DNA of 18,274 bases from Oscillospiraceae bacterium (GTDB lineage: Bacteria > Bacillota_A > Clostridia > Oscillospirales > Oscillospiraceae): contig JAETOP010000077.1 of NCBI GenBank assembly GCA_021771675.1, forward strand, positions 1-18,274, read 5' to 3'. Below the pieces are notes generated by a model. The model ran no database searches and was not told where the DNA came from. It worked only from the letters and a program-made list of their open reading frames with translations. A program made the translations under genes and the position numbers. Below are positions 6,849 through 13,644 of this stretch, piece after piece. Positions within the stretch are counted from its first letter, which is position 1. Each line of letters opens with the position of its first letter.

Positions 6849-7546
6849 TTGAAAGCATGAGTAATTTCTTTTCCACCTTCTTCTCTCAGCGGCTGGTGAA
6901 CATCCTGGTGGAGTCCTTCCCAAAGATGCTGCTTCCGGGCCTGAAAATGACCATCCCACTGACGGCAATCTCTTTCTCGATTGCTTTGGCGATTGCCGTG
7001 GTTTCCGCCATGATTCAGGTGGCGAAGGTTCCGGTGCTGCGGCAGATCATTCGGTTTTACATCTGGGTGGTGCGGGGTACGCCGCTGCTGGTGCAGCTGT
7101 ATGTGGTGTTCTACGGCCTGCCCAACCTGGGGGTTGTGCTGGAACCCTTCCCCACGGCGGTGCTGGTATTTTCCATCAACGAGGGAGCTTACTGCGCCGA
7201 GACGGTTCGGGCCGCCATCGAGTCCATCCCCAAGGGGCAGATGGAGGCGGGGGTGTGCGTTGGAATGAGCTGGCTGCAAACCATGTTCCATGTGATCCTG
7301 CCCCAGGCCTTCCGCACGGCCTTTCCGCCCCTGTCCAACTCCCTGATCTCCATGCTGAAGGATACCTCCCTGGCGGCCAACATCACCGTGATGGAGATGT
7401 TCATGGTCACCCAGCGGATTGCCTCCCGGTATTATGAGCATCTGGCCCTTTATATTGAGGTGGCGCTAATCTATCTTTTGTTCTGCACCGTGCTGACCAA
7501 GCTGCAATCGGTTTGCGAAAAGAAGCTGGCAACCTACGGATTTTAG
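6845..7546 (+). CDS. Polar amino acid ABC transporter permease
   Basis: A 233-aa inner-membrane subunit of the His/Glu/Gln/Arg/opine permease family. The first clear membrane span is residues about 34-57, then the conserved [10 protein letters not shown] segment, further spans, the cytoplasmic EAA loop contacting the ATPase (about 133-165; EAG...G then [15 protein letters not shown]), and a last span at about 202-220. AGGAG lies about 10 bases upstream. It is the first gene of a three-gene operon, and its stop codon overlaps the next ribosome site. Together with the binding protein it looks closest to cystine importers (TcyB/TcyL-like), but substrate calls in this family are unreliable. Confidence 0.9.
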   Translation: MIESMSNFFSTFFSQRLVNILVESFPKMLLPGLKMTIPLTAISFSIALAIAVVSAMIQVAKVPVLRQIIRFYIWVVRGTPLLVQLYVVFYGLPNLGVVLEPFPTAVLVFSINEGAYCAETVRAAIESIPKGQMEAGVCVGMSWLQTMFHVILPQAFRTAFPPLSNSLISMLKDTSLAANITVMEMFMVTQRIASRYYEHLALYIEVALIYLLFCTVLTKLQSVCEKKLATYGF

Positions 7547-7557
7547 GAGGACGGAAG

Positions 7558-8304
7558 ATGATTACAGTTCATCAATTGACCAAGCAGTTTGGCGGGGCCC
7601 CGGTGCTGAAGGGCGTGGACCTAACCGTGGACAAGGGAGATGTGATTGCCGTGATTGGGCAGAGCGGCGGCGGAAAAACCACCCTGCTCCGGTGCATGAA
7701 TTTCCTGGAAACCGCCGACTCCGGCACCATGACCTTTGATGGCGAAACCTTCGACCTGGCAAAAATCTCCAAAAAGGACGTGGAGCGAATCCGCAGGAAG
7801 ACCGCCTTTGTCTTCCAGAGCTACAACCTGTTCCGGAACAAAACGGCTTTGCAGAATGTGATGCTGGGCCTGACGGTGGCGAGAAAAGTGCCCAAAGCCC
7901 AGGCGGAACGAATTGCCCGGGAGGCCCTGGCCAAGGTGGGGCTGGCAGACAAGGCGGACAGCTACCCCAACGCCCTGTCCGGCGGGCAGCAGCAGCGGGT
8001 TGCCATTGCCCGCGCTCTGGCAACGAGCCCGGAAATCATCTATTTTGACGAGCCCACCTCTGCCCTGGACCCGGAGCTCACCGGGGAGGTGCTCTCTGTT
8101 ATGCGTTCTCTGGCAGAGGAGGGGATGACCATGCTGGTGGTCACCCATGAATTGGGCTTTGCCAAAAACGTGTCCACAAAAGTAATTTTCATGGAGAACG
8201 GAGCCATTGTGGAGTCCGGCCCCTCTATGGAGTTCTTTGAAAATCCAAAGGAAGAGCGCACCCGTGCGTTTCTGAACTTAATCTCCCAAGAAGAAAGGAA
8301 ATAA
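7558..8304 (+). CDS. Polar amino acid ABC transporter ATP-binding protein
   Basis: A 248-aa nucleotide-binding subunit that powers import. Walker A is GQSGGGKT (34-41), a variant of the usual GPSGSGKS with all key Gly/Lys/Thr kept. The Q-loop Gln is at about 87 (FVFQSYNLF), the signature LSGGQQQR at 140-147, and Walker [13 protein letters not shown] at 160-171, with the switch His in VVTHELGF. The start at 7558 follows AGGAGG, which overlaps the permease stop; an in-frame start at 7513 would lie inside the permease. It is the only ABC ATPase gene in the window, which matters because the second transporter (15040-16705) lacks one. Confidence 0.93.
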   Translation: MITVHQLTKQFGGAPVLKGVDLTVDKGDVIAVIGQSGGGKTTLLRCMNFLETADSGTMTFDGETFDLAKISKKDVERIRRKTAFVFQSYNLFRNKTALQNVMLGLTVARKVPKAQAERIAREALAKVGLADKADSYPNALSGGQQQRVAIARALATSPEIIYFDEPTSALDPELTGEVLSVMRSLAEEGMTMLVVTHELGFAKNVSTKVIFMENGAIVESGPSMEFFENPKEERTRAFLNLISQEERK

Positions 8305-8307
8305 AAC

Positions 8308-9093
8308 ATGAAGAGAATTTTTGCTGTATTGCTGGCTGCTTTGATGCTGTCGTCCCTGCTGGCCGTGACCGTCTCTGCCGATGGGGATTTGCTTGCCCAA
8401 ATCCGGGAGCGGGGCACTATCATCATCGGTTTGGAAGGGGACTGGGCTCCCTGGTCCTTTGTGGATGAAAACGATGAGCTCACAGGCTTTGACGTGGAAG
8501 TGGCCCGGGCCATCGCCGCCAAGCTGGGGGTGGAAGTACAGTTTATCCCCGGAGAGTGGGACGGTCTGTTCGCCGGAATGGACGCAGGCCGGTATGACAT
8601 CGTCATCAACGGCGTGGAGGTCACCCCCGAGCGCACCGAGAAGTACGACTTTACCGACCCCTATGCCTACATCCGCACTGCCCTTATTGTCCGGGGGGAC
8701 AACGAATCCATCAAAACCTTTGACGATCTGAAGGGCAAAAAGACCGCCAACTCCATCGCCTCCACCTACATGAACCTGGCCGAGGACTACGGCGCCACCT
8801 GCTACGGTGTGGATACCCTGGACGAGACGCTGACCATGGTGCTCCAGGGCCGGGTGGATGCCACGCTGAATGCCATTGTCTCCTATACAGATTATATGGC
8901 GCAGCACCCTGATGCCAATTTGAAGGTGGCAGCTACCACTGAGGATGCTTCCAACGTGGCTATCCCCATGCGCAAGGGAGAGGAGACTGCTTCCTTGATG
9001 GAGGCTATCAACGTTGCCATCGCCCAGCTTCATGAGGAGGGTGTCATTGCGGAGCTTTCCCTGAAATATTTTGGCGAGGATATTTCCAAGTAA
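8308..9093 (+). CDS. Amino acid ABC transporter substrate-binding protein (cystine-like)
   Basis: A 261-aa extracellular solute-binding protein, family 3. The N-terminus is a type I signal peptide ending VSA-DG (cleavage after about residue 24) with no lipobox cysteine, unlike the second binding protein here. The ligand-fold motifs are clear: GLEGDWAPWSF, LTGFDVEVA, the WDGLFAGMDAGRYDIV segment and VTPERTEKYDFTDPY. This combination resembles cystine-binding proteins (FliY/TcyJ), so cystine or a related polar amino acid is inferred. The ribosome site AAGAAAGGA lies just before the start. It is the last gene of the operon, 3 bases after the ATPase stop. Confidence 0.9.
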   Translation: MKRIFAVLLAALMLSSLLAVTVSADGDLLAQIRERGTIIIGLEGDWAPWSFVDENDELTGFDVEVARAIAAKLGVEVQFIPGEWDGLFAGMDAGRYDIVINGVEVTPERTEKYDFTDPYAYIRTALIVRGDNESIKTFDDLKGKKTANSIASTYMNLAEDYGATCYGVDTLDETLTMVLQGRVDATLNAIVSYTDYMAQHPDANLKVAATTEDASNVAIPMRKGEETASLMEAINVAIAQLHEEGVIAELSLKYFGEDISK

Positions 9094-9146
9094 AACGATC
9101 CCTACGGAAAAGTGCGGCGATCATAAGACGGTTAACATTCATAGAA

Positions 9147-9318
9147 GCTTAGGGAAACTCTGAATAAATTGGCTTCGGCTGAGTGGCGGATCTTTTCTTC
9201 CAGCTGTGCAGTTCAGGAATTGGGAAATACATACAGTATTCCTCCAATTCCTGAACTTTCATCTGAAAGAAAATCTCTCGCCATCAGCTCTTGCCGATTT
9301 AATCAGAGCTTCCTTAGC
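9147..9318. mobile_element. 172-bp fold-back (MITE-like) inverted-repeat element
   Basis: The left half (from GCTTAGGGAAACTCTGAA, 9147) is similar over its whole length to the reverse complement of the right half (ending at 9318, GCTAAGGAAGCTCTGATT when reversed). The match continues through GGC...GCTGA and TTTTCTT blocks to a perfect 13-base inner pair, GTTCAGGAATTGG (9211-9223) with CCAATTCCTGAAC (9244-9256), centred near 9232. No coding content and no clear target-site duplication. It may be a non-autonomous transposon or a stable hairpin at the 3' end of the ABC operon. Confidence 0.55.
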
Positions 9319-9403
9319 CTGCTGAGGATGTTCCTGCATTCGATATGGTCATGTGACAATATGGAAGCATACAAACCAACGGGTCAGAATCTGGAGGAGT
9401 TCC

Positions 9404-9874
9404 ATGATGTTGCGCTTATATAAACCAGCATTAGAAGAAATGTGGTTTCGACAAGAACTATTATCTGACCCTGATACAATGTCCTATAATCATGCATATG
9501 GCGGGGTCATATCCTTTCCAAAAGACAAGTGGCAAGGTTGGTATCATGATTGGCTTGTAGAAAATGAAAACAAACGGTTTTATCGCTACCTGCTAAATAT
9601 GGCCACGAATCAATTTATCGGCGAAGCTGCATATTATCTTGATGATTCACGAAGCATGTACATTTGCGATATTATTGTATATGCCAAATACCGTGGCAAT
9701 GGTTACGGAACAGAGGGCTTATTGATTTTATGTGAAGCTGCAAAAGAAAACGGAATTGATATTTTATACGATGATATTGCTTCGGATAATCCGTCTGTGC
9801 AACTGTTTTTAAACAACGGATTCACAATCGATTTTCAAACAGATGATGTTATTATGGTAAAAAGAGTTTTATAA
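9404..9874 (+). CDS. GNAT family N-acetyltransferase, AT-rich
   Basis: A 156-aa acetyltransferase. The acetyl-CoA loop is YRGNGYGTEG in the middle, followed by DNPSVQLFLNNGF, the usual C-terminal Asn-x-x-Ala/Ser and Gly-Phe element. The N-terminal half (around SYNHAYGG and FPKDKWQGW) is typical of a Firmicutes subgroup of unknown substrate. The start is at ATG 9404 (another ATG at 9407) with GGAGG at 9393-9397; an earlier in-frame ATG at 9353 lacks a ribosome site. Base composition is much more AT-rich than its neighbours, and it sits right behind a fold-back element, which suggests recent acquisition. Confidence 0.85.
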   Translation: MMLRLYKPALEEMWFRQELLSDPDTMSYNHAYGGVISFPKDKWQGWYHDWLVENENKRFYRYLLNMATNQFIGEAAYYLDDSRSMYICDIIVYAKYRGNGYGTEGLLILCEAAKENGIDILYDDIASDNPSVQLFLNNGFTIDFQTDDVIMVKRVL

Positions 9875-10003
9875 ATTCCAGGTTATCCAGCAGATGAAAG
9901 GCCGCACTTCTATGCACCTTTCGGTTTACTGCGTTGGAAGCGGTACTTGGCTCCCTCTTTGGAAGGGCCAGGGATGCGTGCAATCGGGTGCAGGTGTATA
10001 AGG

Positions 10004-10044
10004 AACGGAGCGTACCGATACCGATACGCTCCGTTAACTGTTTT
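10004..10044 (+). terminator. Strong hairpin, probable terminator of the acetyltransferase
   Basis: AACGGAGCGTA (10004-10014) is perfectly complementary to TACGCTCCGTT (10025-10035), followed by a weak T tract (TTTT at 10041-10044). The T tract is displaced, so it might instead be a protein-binding or repeat palindrome. Confidence 0.5.
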
Positions 10045-10058
10045 GCGGGCACTCGCCC

Positions 10059-10077
10059 AAGTCCGGGGGACTTTTTT
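10059..10077 (+). terminator. Compact intrinsic terminator
   Basis: AAGTCC (10059-10064), GGG loop, GGACTT (10068-10073), then T residues to 10077. It lies behind the larger hairpin and may act as a second stop. Confidence 0.5.
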
Positions 10078-10206
10078 AAACAGAGGAGGGCGGGGAAAGC
10101 TTTACTGGAAGGACATTTGTATCTCCTGCTGTGGACGCTTTTCGACAAAAGAGGGTTCACAATTGCTTCATAATCTGTTCATTCATCCAAAACTGACGGG
10201 AAGCTA

Positions 10207-10235
10207 TTGAAACAGAAGAAAAGATGTGATATAGT
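10207..10235 (+). promoter_or_regulatory. Promoter of the glycine riboswitch transcript
   Basis: TTGAAA (10207-10212), 17-base spacer, TATAGT (10230-10235). Predicted start near 10242, about 45 bases before the first aptamer. Confidence 0.7.
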
Positions 10236-10284
10236 TCGCCCATAGCCCCAATAGGGGTAAAACAACTGGATAATGGGTGATAGG

Positions 10285-10446
10285 AAATATACGGGAAACG
10301 GAGCATTCGTGTTCCACCGAAGGAGTGAAACTCTCAGGTAACAGCGACCGTATGTGGATCGCACTCTGGAGACATCCGGGAAAACCGGGGGCCGAAGGTG
10401 CAAGGGTGGCAAAACGCCGAATCTCTCAGGCAAAAGGACAGAGCAT
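10285..10446 (+). promoter_or_regulatory. Tandem glycine riboswitch
   Basis: Two glycine aptamers in series. Aptamer 1 is closed by ATACGG (10289-10294) with CCGTAT (10348-10353) and contains CACCGAAGGAGTGAAACTCTCAGG-type core bases (around 10315-10338). Aptamer 2 is closed by CTCTG (10364-10368) with CAGAG (10439-10443) and has GCCGAAGGTGCAA, then CTCTCAGGCAAAAGGACAG, the hallmark 3' core. A short linker joins them, as in the cooperative tandem class. An extra CCCC/GGGG hairpin precedes aptamer 1. It lies in the leader of an AGCS-family transporter, a known target of this riboswitch. Confidence 0.9.
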
Positions 10447-10504
10447 TATTCCGGGTTTCGGGGGAATCGTATTTTCCCCGGCGCCGGATATTTGTTCAAT
10501 TTTG

Positions 10505-10532
10505 AGAGCATCTCTTGCGGATGCTCTTTTTT
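10505..10532 (+). terminator. Riboswitch-controlled intrinsic terminator
   Basis: AGAGCATC (10505-10512) pairs with GATGCTCT (10520-10527), followed by a T run to 10532. Seven bases of the left arm (AGAGCAT) also occur at 10440-10446, in the 3' strand of the aptamer 2 closing helix and just beyond. The right arm can therefore pair with either copy, which is the layout of a switching terminator. Confidence 0.8.
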
Positions 10533-10593
10533 GTCTTTGAAAGGCTTTTGCCGCCGTCATCAGTGCTTCCTGAAATCAAGAGGGGGAAACATA

Positions 10594-12099
10594 ATGGAAA
10601 ACATCGTTCAGACCGTCACGGATGTGAACAATGCTGTCAACGGCTTTGTCTGGGGAATGCCCATGCTGATTATGCTGGTGGGCACCGGCATCCTGATGAC
10701 CATCCTGACCAAGGCATTCCAGGTGAGCAAATTCGGCCACTGGGTGAAAAACACCATCGGCGGCATCTTCACCGACAAGAAGATCACTGCCCACACCGCC
10801 AAGGACGATAAGTCCATCAGTCAGTTCCAGAGCCTGTGTACTGCCCTTGCCGCAACCATCGGCACCGGCAATATCTCCGGCGTAGCGGCGGCCATTGCCA
10901 CCGGCGGCCCCGGCTCCATTTTCTGGATGTGGATTGTCGCCATCTTCGGTATGATGACCAACTATTCCGAAAACGTTCTGGGCATCTACTACCGCCGGAA
11001 GAACAAAGACGGCGAGTGGTGCGGCGGCGCCATGTACTACCTGAAAGACGGCCTGGGCAGCTACGCCGGGTACAAGAAAATTGGCGCTGTCCTGGCGGTG
11101 ATGTTCAGCTGCTTCTGTGTGCTGGCTTCCTTCGGCATTGGCAATATGAGCCAGATCAATTCCATCGCCGTCAATATGAAGGCCTCTTTCAGCATCCCTA
11201 TGTGGGTCACCGGTGTGGTGCTGATGGTGCTGGCAGCTCTGGTTGTAGTGGGCGGCCTGAAGCGGATTGCCTCTGTTACGGAAAAGCTGGTTCCCTTTAT
11301 GGCGCTGCTCTATATTGTCGGCGCAGTCGTGGTTGTTGTGATGAACGCTTCCAACATTATCCCTGCTTTCGGGATTATCTTTAAGTGCGCTTTCACCGGA
11401 CGGGCTGCTGTTGGCGGCGTGGTCGGCGCCACGGTGAAGGATGCTGTCACCTGGGGCATGAAGCGGGGCGTGTTCTCCAACGAGGCAGGCCTGGGCTCCT
11501 CTGTGATGGTTCACTCCAGCTCCAACGTCAAGGAGCCTGTGATGCAGGGAATGTGGGGCATCTTCGAGGTGTTTGCGGATACCATCATCGTCTGCACCCT
11601 CACGGCCCTGGTTGTTCTGACCAGCGGCCTGGTGGATTTGAACACCGGCGCCATGCTCACCACCACGGAAAAAACCGCCATGGTGGCTGAGGCATTCCAG
11701 CTCTCCTTTGGCAAGGTTGGCTCTGGGTTCATTGCTATCGCTGTGCTGCTGTTCGCCTTCTCCACGGTGCTGGGTTGGAGCCACTACGGCACCAAGGCCT
11801 TTGAGTATCTGTTTGGAACCAAGGCGGCCATCGGTTACAAGGTGGTATTCGTTGTCTTCATTGTTGTGGGCGCAACCATGAGCCTGGATTTGGCCTGGGA
11901 TTTGTCCGACACCTTCAACGGCTTAATGGCCATTCCCAACCTGATCGGCGTCATCAGCCTCAGCAGTCTGGTGTACCGGATTACCGTCAACTACATTGAC
12001 CGGAAGATTCTGGGCAAGGATGAGGAGCCTATGTACTCCGCATTCCCGGATTACCAGAAGGAAGAGGAAGCTGAGGAAGCAGCCAAAGCGGCCCAATAA
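10594..12099 (+). CDS. AGCS family alanine/glycine:cation symporter
   Basis: A 501-aa multi-span membrane protein that takes up alanine or glycine with Na+ (or H+). Family blocks are clear: GTGNISGVAAAIATGGPG near residues 90-107, the WMWIVAIFGMMTNYSENVL span, GGAMYYLKDGLG, and the SNEAGLGSS signature in the second half. About ten to eleven hydrophobic spans are seen, and the length is at the upper end of the usual 440-500. The start at 10594 follows AGAGGGGG; the open frame extends far upstream but only through the riboswitch. The C-terminus is a charged, alanine- and glutamate-rich tail. The leader riboswitch ties expression to glycine, so glycine is the likely physiological substrate. Confidence 0.93.
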   Translation: MENIVQTVTDVNNAVNGFVWGMPMLIMLVGTGILMTILTKAFQVSKFGHWVKNTIGGIFTDKKITAHTAKDDKSISQFQSLCTALAATIGTGNISGVAAAIATGGPGSIFWMWIVAIFGMMTNYSENVLGIYYRRKNKDGEWCGGAMYYLKDGLGSYAGYKKIGAVLAVMFSCFCVLASFGIGNMSQINSIAVNMKASFSIPMWVTGVVLMVLAALVVVGGLKRIASVTEKLVPFMALLYIVGAVVVVVMNASNIIPAFGIIFKCAFTGRAAVGGVVGATVKDAVTWGMKRGVFSNEAGLGSSVMVHSSSNVKEPVMQGMWGIFEVFADTIIVCTLTALVVLTSGLVDLNTGAMLTTTEKTAMVAEAFQLSFGKVGSGFIAIAVLLFAFSTVLGWSHYGTKAFEYLFGTKAAIGYKVVFVVFIVVGATMSLDLAWDLSDTFNGLMAIPNLIGVISLSSLVYRITVNYIDRKILGKDEEPMYSAFPDYQKEEEAEEAAKAAQ

Positions 12100-12109
12100 A
12101 TCAAATCAG

Positions 12110-12142
12110 AGGGGCTGTTCCACGTCGGTGGGACAGCCCCTT
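12110..12142 (+). terminator. Terminator-like hairpin after the symporter gene
   Basis: GGGGCTGTTCCAC (12111-12123) pairs with GTGGGACAGCCCC (12128-12140) with one G-T pair and a 4-base loop, 11 bases after the stop. Only TT follows, so termination may be incomplete or Rho-assisted. Confidence 0.6.
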
Positions 12143-12194
12143 CAAGCTGCCAAAGGGATGCTGCCTGCTGGACAGAAAGAATACATGCAAATAT

Positions 12195-12231
12195 AATGAA
12201 TTTTTATGCATTCTAAATTTGAATATATTCA
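12195..12231 (+). promoter_or_regulatory. Upstream pair of ArgR-like operators
   Basis: AATGAATTTTTATGCATT (12195-12212) fits the Bacillus ARG box consensus (CATGAATAAAAATKCAAK, with T in place of A in the AT-rich centre). TTGAATATATTCATT (12219-12233) contains a second TGAAT...ATTCA palindrome. Their centres are about 22 bases apart, two helical turns, as for an ArgR hexamer contacting paired boxes. They lie over 110 bases upstream of the argG promoter. Confidence 0.45.
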
Positions 12232-12344
12232 TTTTTGATTTTCCAAAAACAAGCAATATCTCATAAAACTGAAGCTGATATTTTGCAACTTTTATATAGT
12301 TGTACAAAATATTTTCAAAGCGAGAACCGAACTACGAAAGACGC

Positions 12345-12373
12345 TTGACATTTTCGTGAATTGAGGTTATGAT
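12345..12373 (+). promoter_or_regulatory. Promoter of the arginine operon
   Basis: A perfect TTGACA (12345-12350), 17-base spacer, then TATGAT (12368-12373). Predicted start near 12380, with a leader of about 34 bases. The flanking DNA (12180-12345) is very AT-rich and contains an imperfect TTTTGCAAC...GTTGTACAAAA inverted repeat (12281-12309). Confidence 0.8.
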
Positions 12374-12382
12374 TGCCCCATC

Positions 12383-12400
12383 ACTGAATATTATTCATTT
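12383..12400 (+). promoter_or_regulatory. ArgR-like operator at the transcription start
   Basis: The palindrome TGAATATTATTCA (12385-12397) lies just after the predicted start site, inside the leader. It keeps the TGAAT and ATTCA halves of an ARG box but with a 3-base centre instead of 4. This position suits arginine-dependent repression by blocking initiation. Confidence 0.5.
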
Positions 12401-12413
12401 TGGAGGCATAACA

Positions 12414-13631
12414 ATGAATAAGGAAAAGATAAAAAAAGTTGTGCTCGCCTATTCCGGCGGCCTGGATACATCCATCATTATCCCCTGGCTCAAGGAGAAC
12501 TACAACAACTGTGAGGTCATTGCCGTCTCTGGCAATGTGGGTCAGGCCGACGAGCTGGAGGGCCTGGAGGAGAAGGCCATCAAGACCGGGGCAAGCAAGC
12601 TGTACGTTCTGGACCTCACCGAAGAATACGCCGCCGACTACATCATCCCCTGTGTGAAGGCCGGTGCGGTTTACGAGGAGTATCTGCTGGGCACCAGCCA
12701 CGCCCGCCCCTGCATTGCCAAGGGCCTGGTGGACATCGCCCTGAAAGAGGGGGCGGATGCCATCTGCCACGGCTGCACCGGCAAGGGCAACGACCAGGTT
12801 CGTTTCGAGCTGGCCATTAAGCACTTCGCTCCCAATATGCCCGTCATCGCACCCTGGCGGGAGTGGAGCATCAAGTCCCGGGAAGAGGAGATTGAGTACG
12901 CCGAGGCCCACAACATCCCCCTGCGGATCAACCGGGAGACCAATTACTCCAAGGATAAGAACCTCTGGCACCTGAGCCATGAGGGCTTGGATTTGGAGGA
13001 CACCGGCAACGAGCCCCAGTACGAGAAGCCCGGCTTCCTGGAAATGGGCGTCAGCCCCATCGACGCCCCGGATGTGCCCACCTATGTGACCATCGATTTT
13101 GAGCAGGGCATTCCCGTGGCGGTGGACGGCGAGAAGTTGACCCCCAAGGGCGTTATCCTCAAGCTCAATGAACTGGGCGGCAAGAATGGCATCGGCCTGC
13201 TGGACATCGTGGAAAACCGGCTGGTGGGCATGAAGTGCCGGGGCGTGTACGAGACGCCGGGCGGCGCCATTTTGTACAAGGCCCACTCCGTTCTGGAGAC
13301 ATTGTGCCTGGACAAGATGACCATGCACGAGAAGCAGAAAATTGCCATCACCTTCGCCGAGCTGGTTTACAACGGTCAGTGGTTCACGCCCCTGCGGGAG
13401 GCGCTGTCCGCCTTTGTGGATAAGACTCAGGAGAAGGTCACGGGCTCGGTTCGGCTGAAGCTGTACAAGGGCAATATGATTAACGCCGGTGTGTGGAGCC
13501 CCAACTCCCTGTATTCTGAGGAGATTGCCACCTTCGGTGAGAGCGACTACAATCAGAAGGACGCCGAGGGCTTCATCAACCTGTACGGCCTACCCATCAA
13601 GGTTCAGGCCATGGTGAACGGCAAGAAATAA
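12414..13631 (+). CDS. argG: Argininosuccinate synthase
   Basis: A 405-aa enzyme joining citrulline and aspartate with ATP to make argininosuccinate, the penultimate step of arginine synthesis. The ATP-pyrophosphatase loop AYSGGLDTS is at residues 12-20, and the downstream [14 protein letters not shown] block is typical. Length matches the family (395-450). The start at 12414 is set by GGAGG 7 bases upstream; the open frame begins farther up, inside the promoter. It is first in the operon argG-argH-binding protein-permease-argF and sits directly behind the ArgR-like operator. Confidence 0.97.
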   Translation: MNKEKIKKVVLAYSGGLDTSIIIPWLKENYNNCEVIAVSGNVGQADELEGLEEKAIKTGASKLYVLDLTEEYAADYIIPCVKAGAVYEEYLLGTSHARPCIAKGLVDIALKEGADAICHGCTGKGNDQVRFELAIKHFAPNMPVIAPWREWSIKSREEEIEYAEAHNIPLRINRETNYSKDKNLWHLSHEGLDLEDTGNEPQYEKPGFLEMGVSPIDAPDVPTYVTIDFEQGIPVAVDGEKLTPKGVILKLNELGGKNGIGLLDIVENRLVGMKCRGVYETPGGAILYKAHSVLETLCLDKMTMHEKQKIAITFAELVYNGQWFTPLREALSAFVDKTQEKVTGSVRLKLYKGNMINAGVWSPNSLYSEEIATFGESDYNQKDAEGFINLYGLPIKVQAMVNGKK

Positions 13632-13644
13632 GGAGCGTGCGTTC

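Larger units (their letters stand above)
9875..10206. other. Hairpin-rich intergenic region
   Basis: No convincing gene. GAAAGG/CCTTTC flank a loop near 9897-9925. A strong stem at 10004-10035, a GGGC/GCCC hairpin at 10047-10058 and a terminator-like stem at 10059-10077 follow one another. The open frames here on both strands have no family resemblance. The block reads like a dispersed intergenic repeat plus terminators. Confidence 0.4.

Noticed and set aside
9361..9423. 20-codon ORF overlapping the acetyltransferase start
   Set aside because: No ribosome site and it overlaps the real start out of frame; probably chance.
9852..10160. 102-codon minus-strand frame in the hairpin-rich gap
   Set aside because: Its sequence is set by palindromes and terminators; no protein family features.
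10354..10593. N-terminal extension of the symporter frame
   Set aside because: It would translate the riboswitch aptamers and terminator; the ribosome site and family start support 10594.
10576..11784. 402-codon antisense frame over the symporter gene
   Set aside because: Shadow of a strongly conserved transporter.
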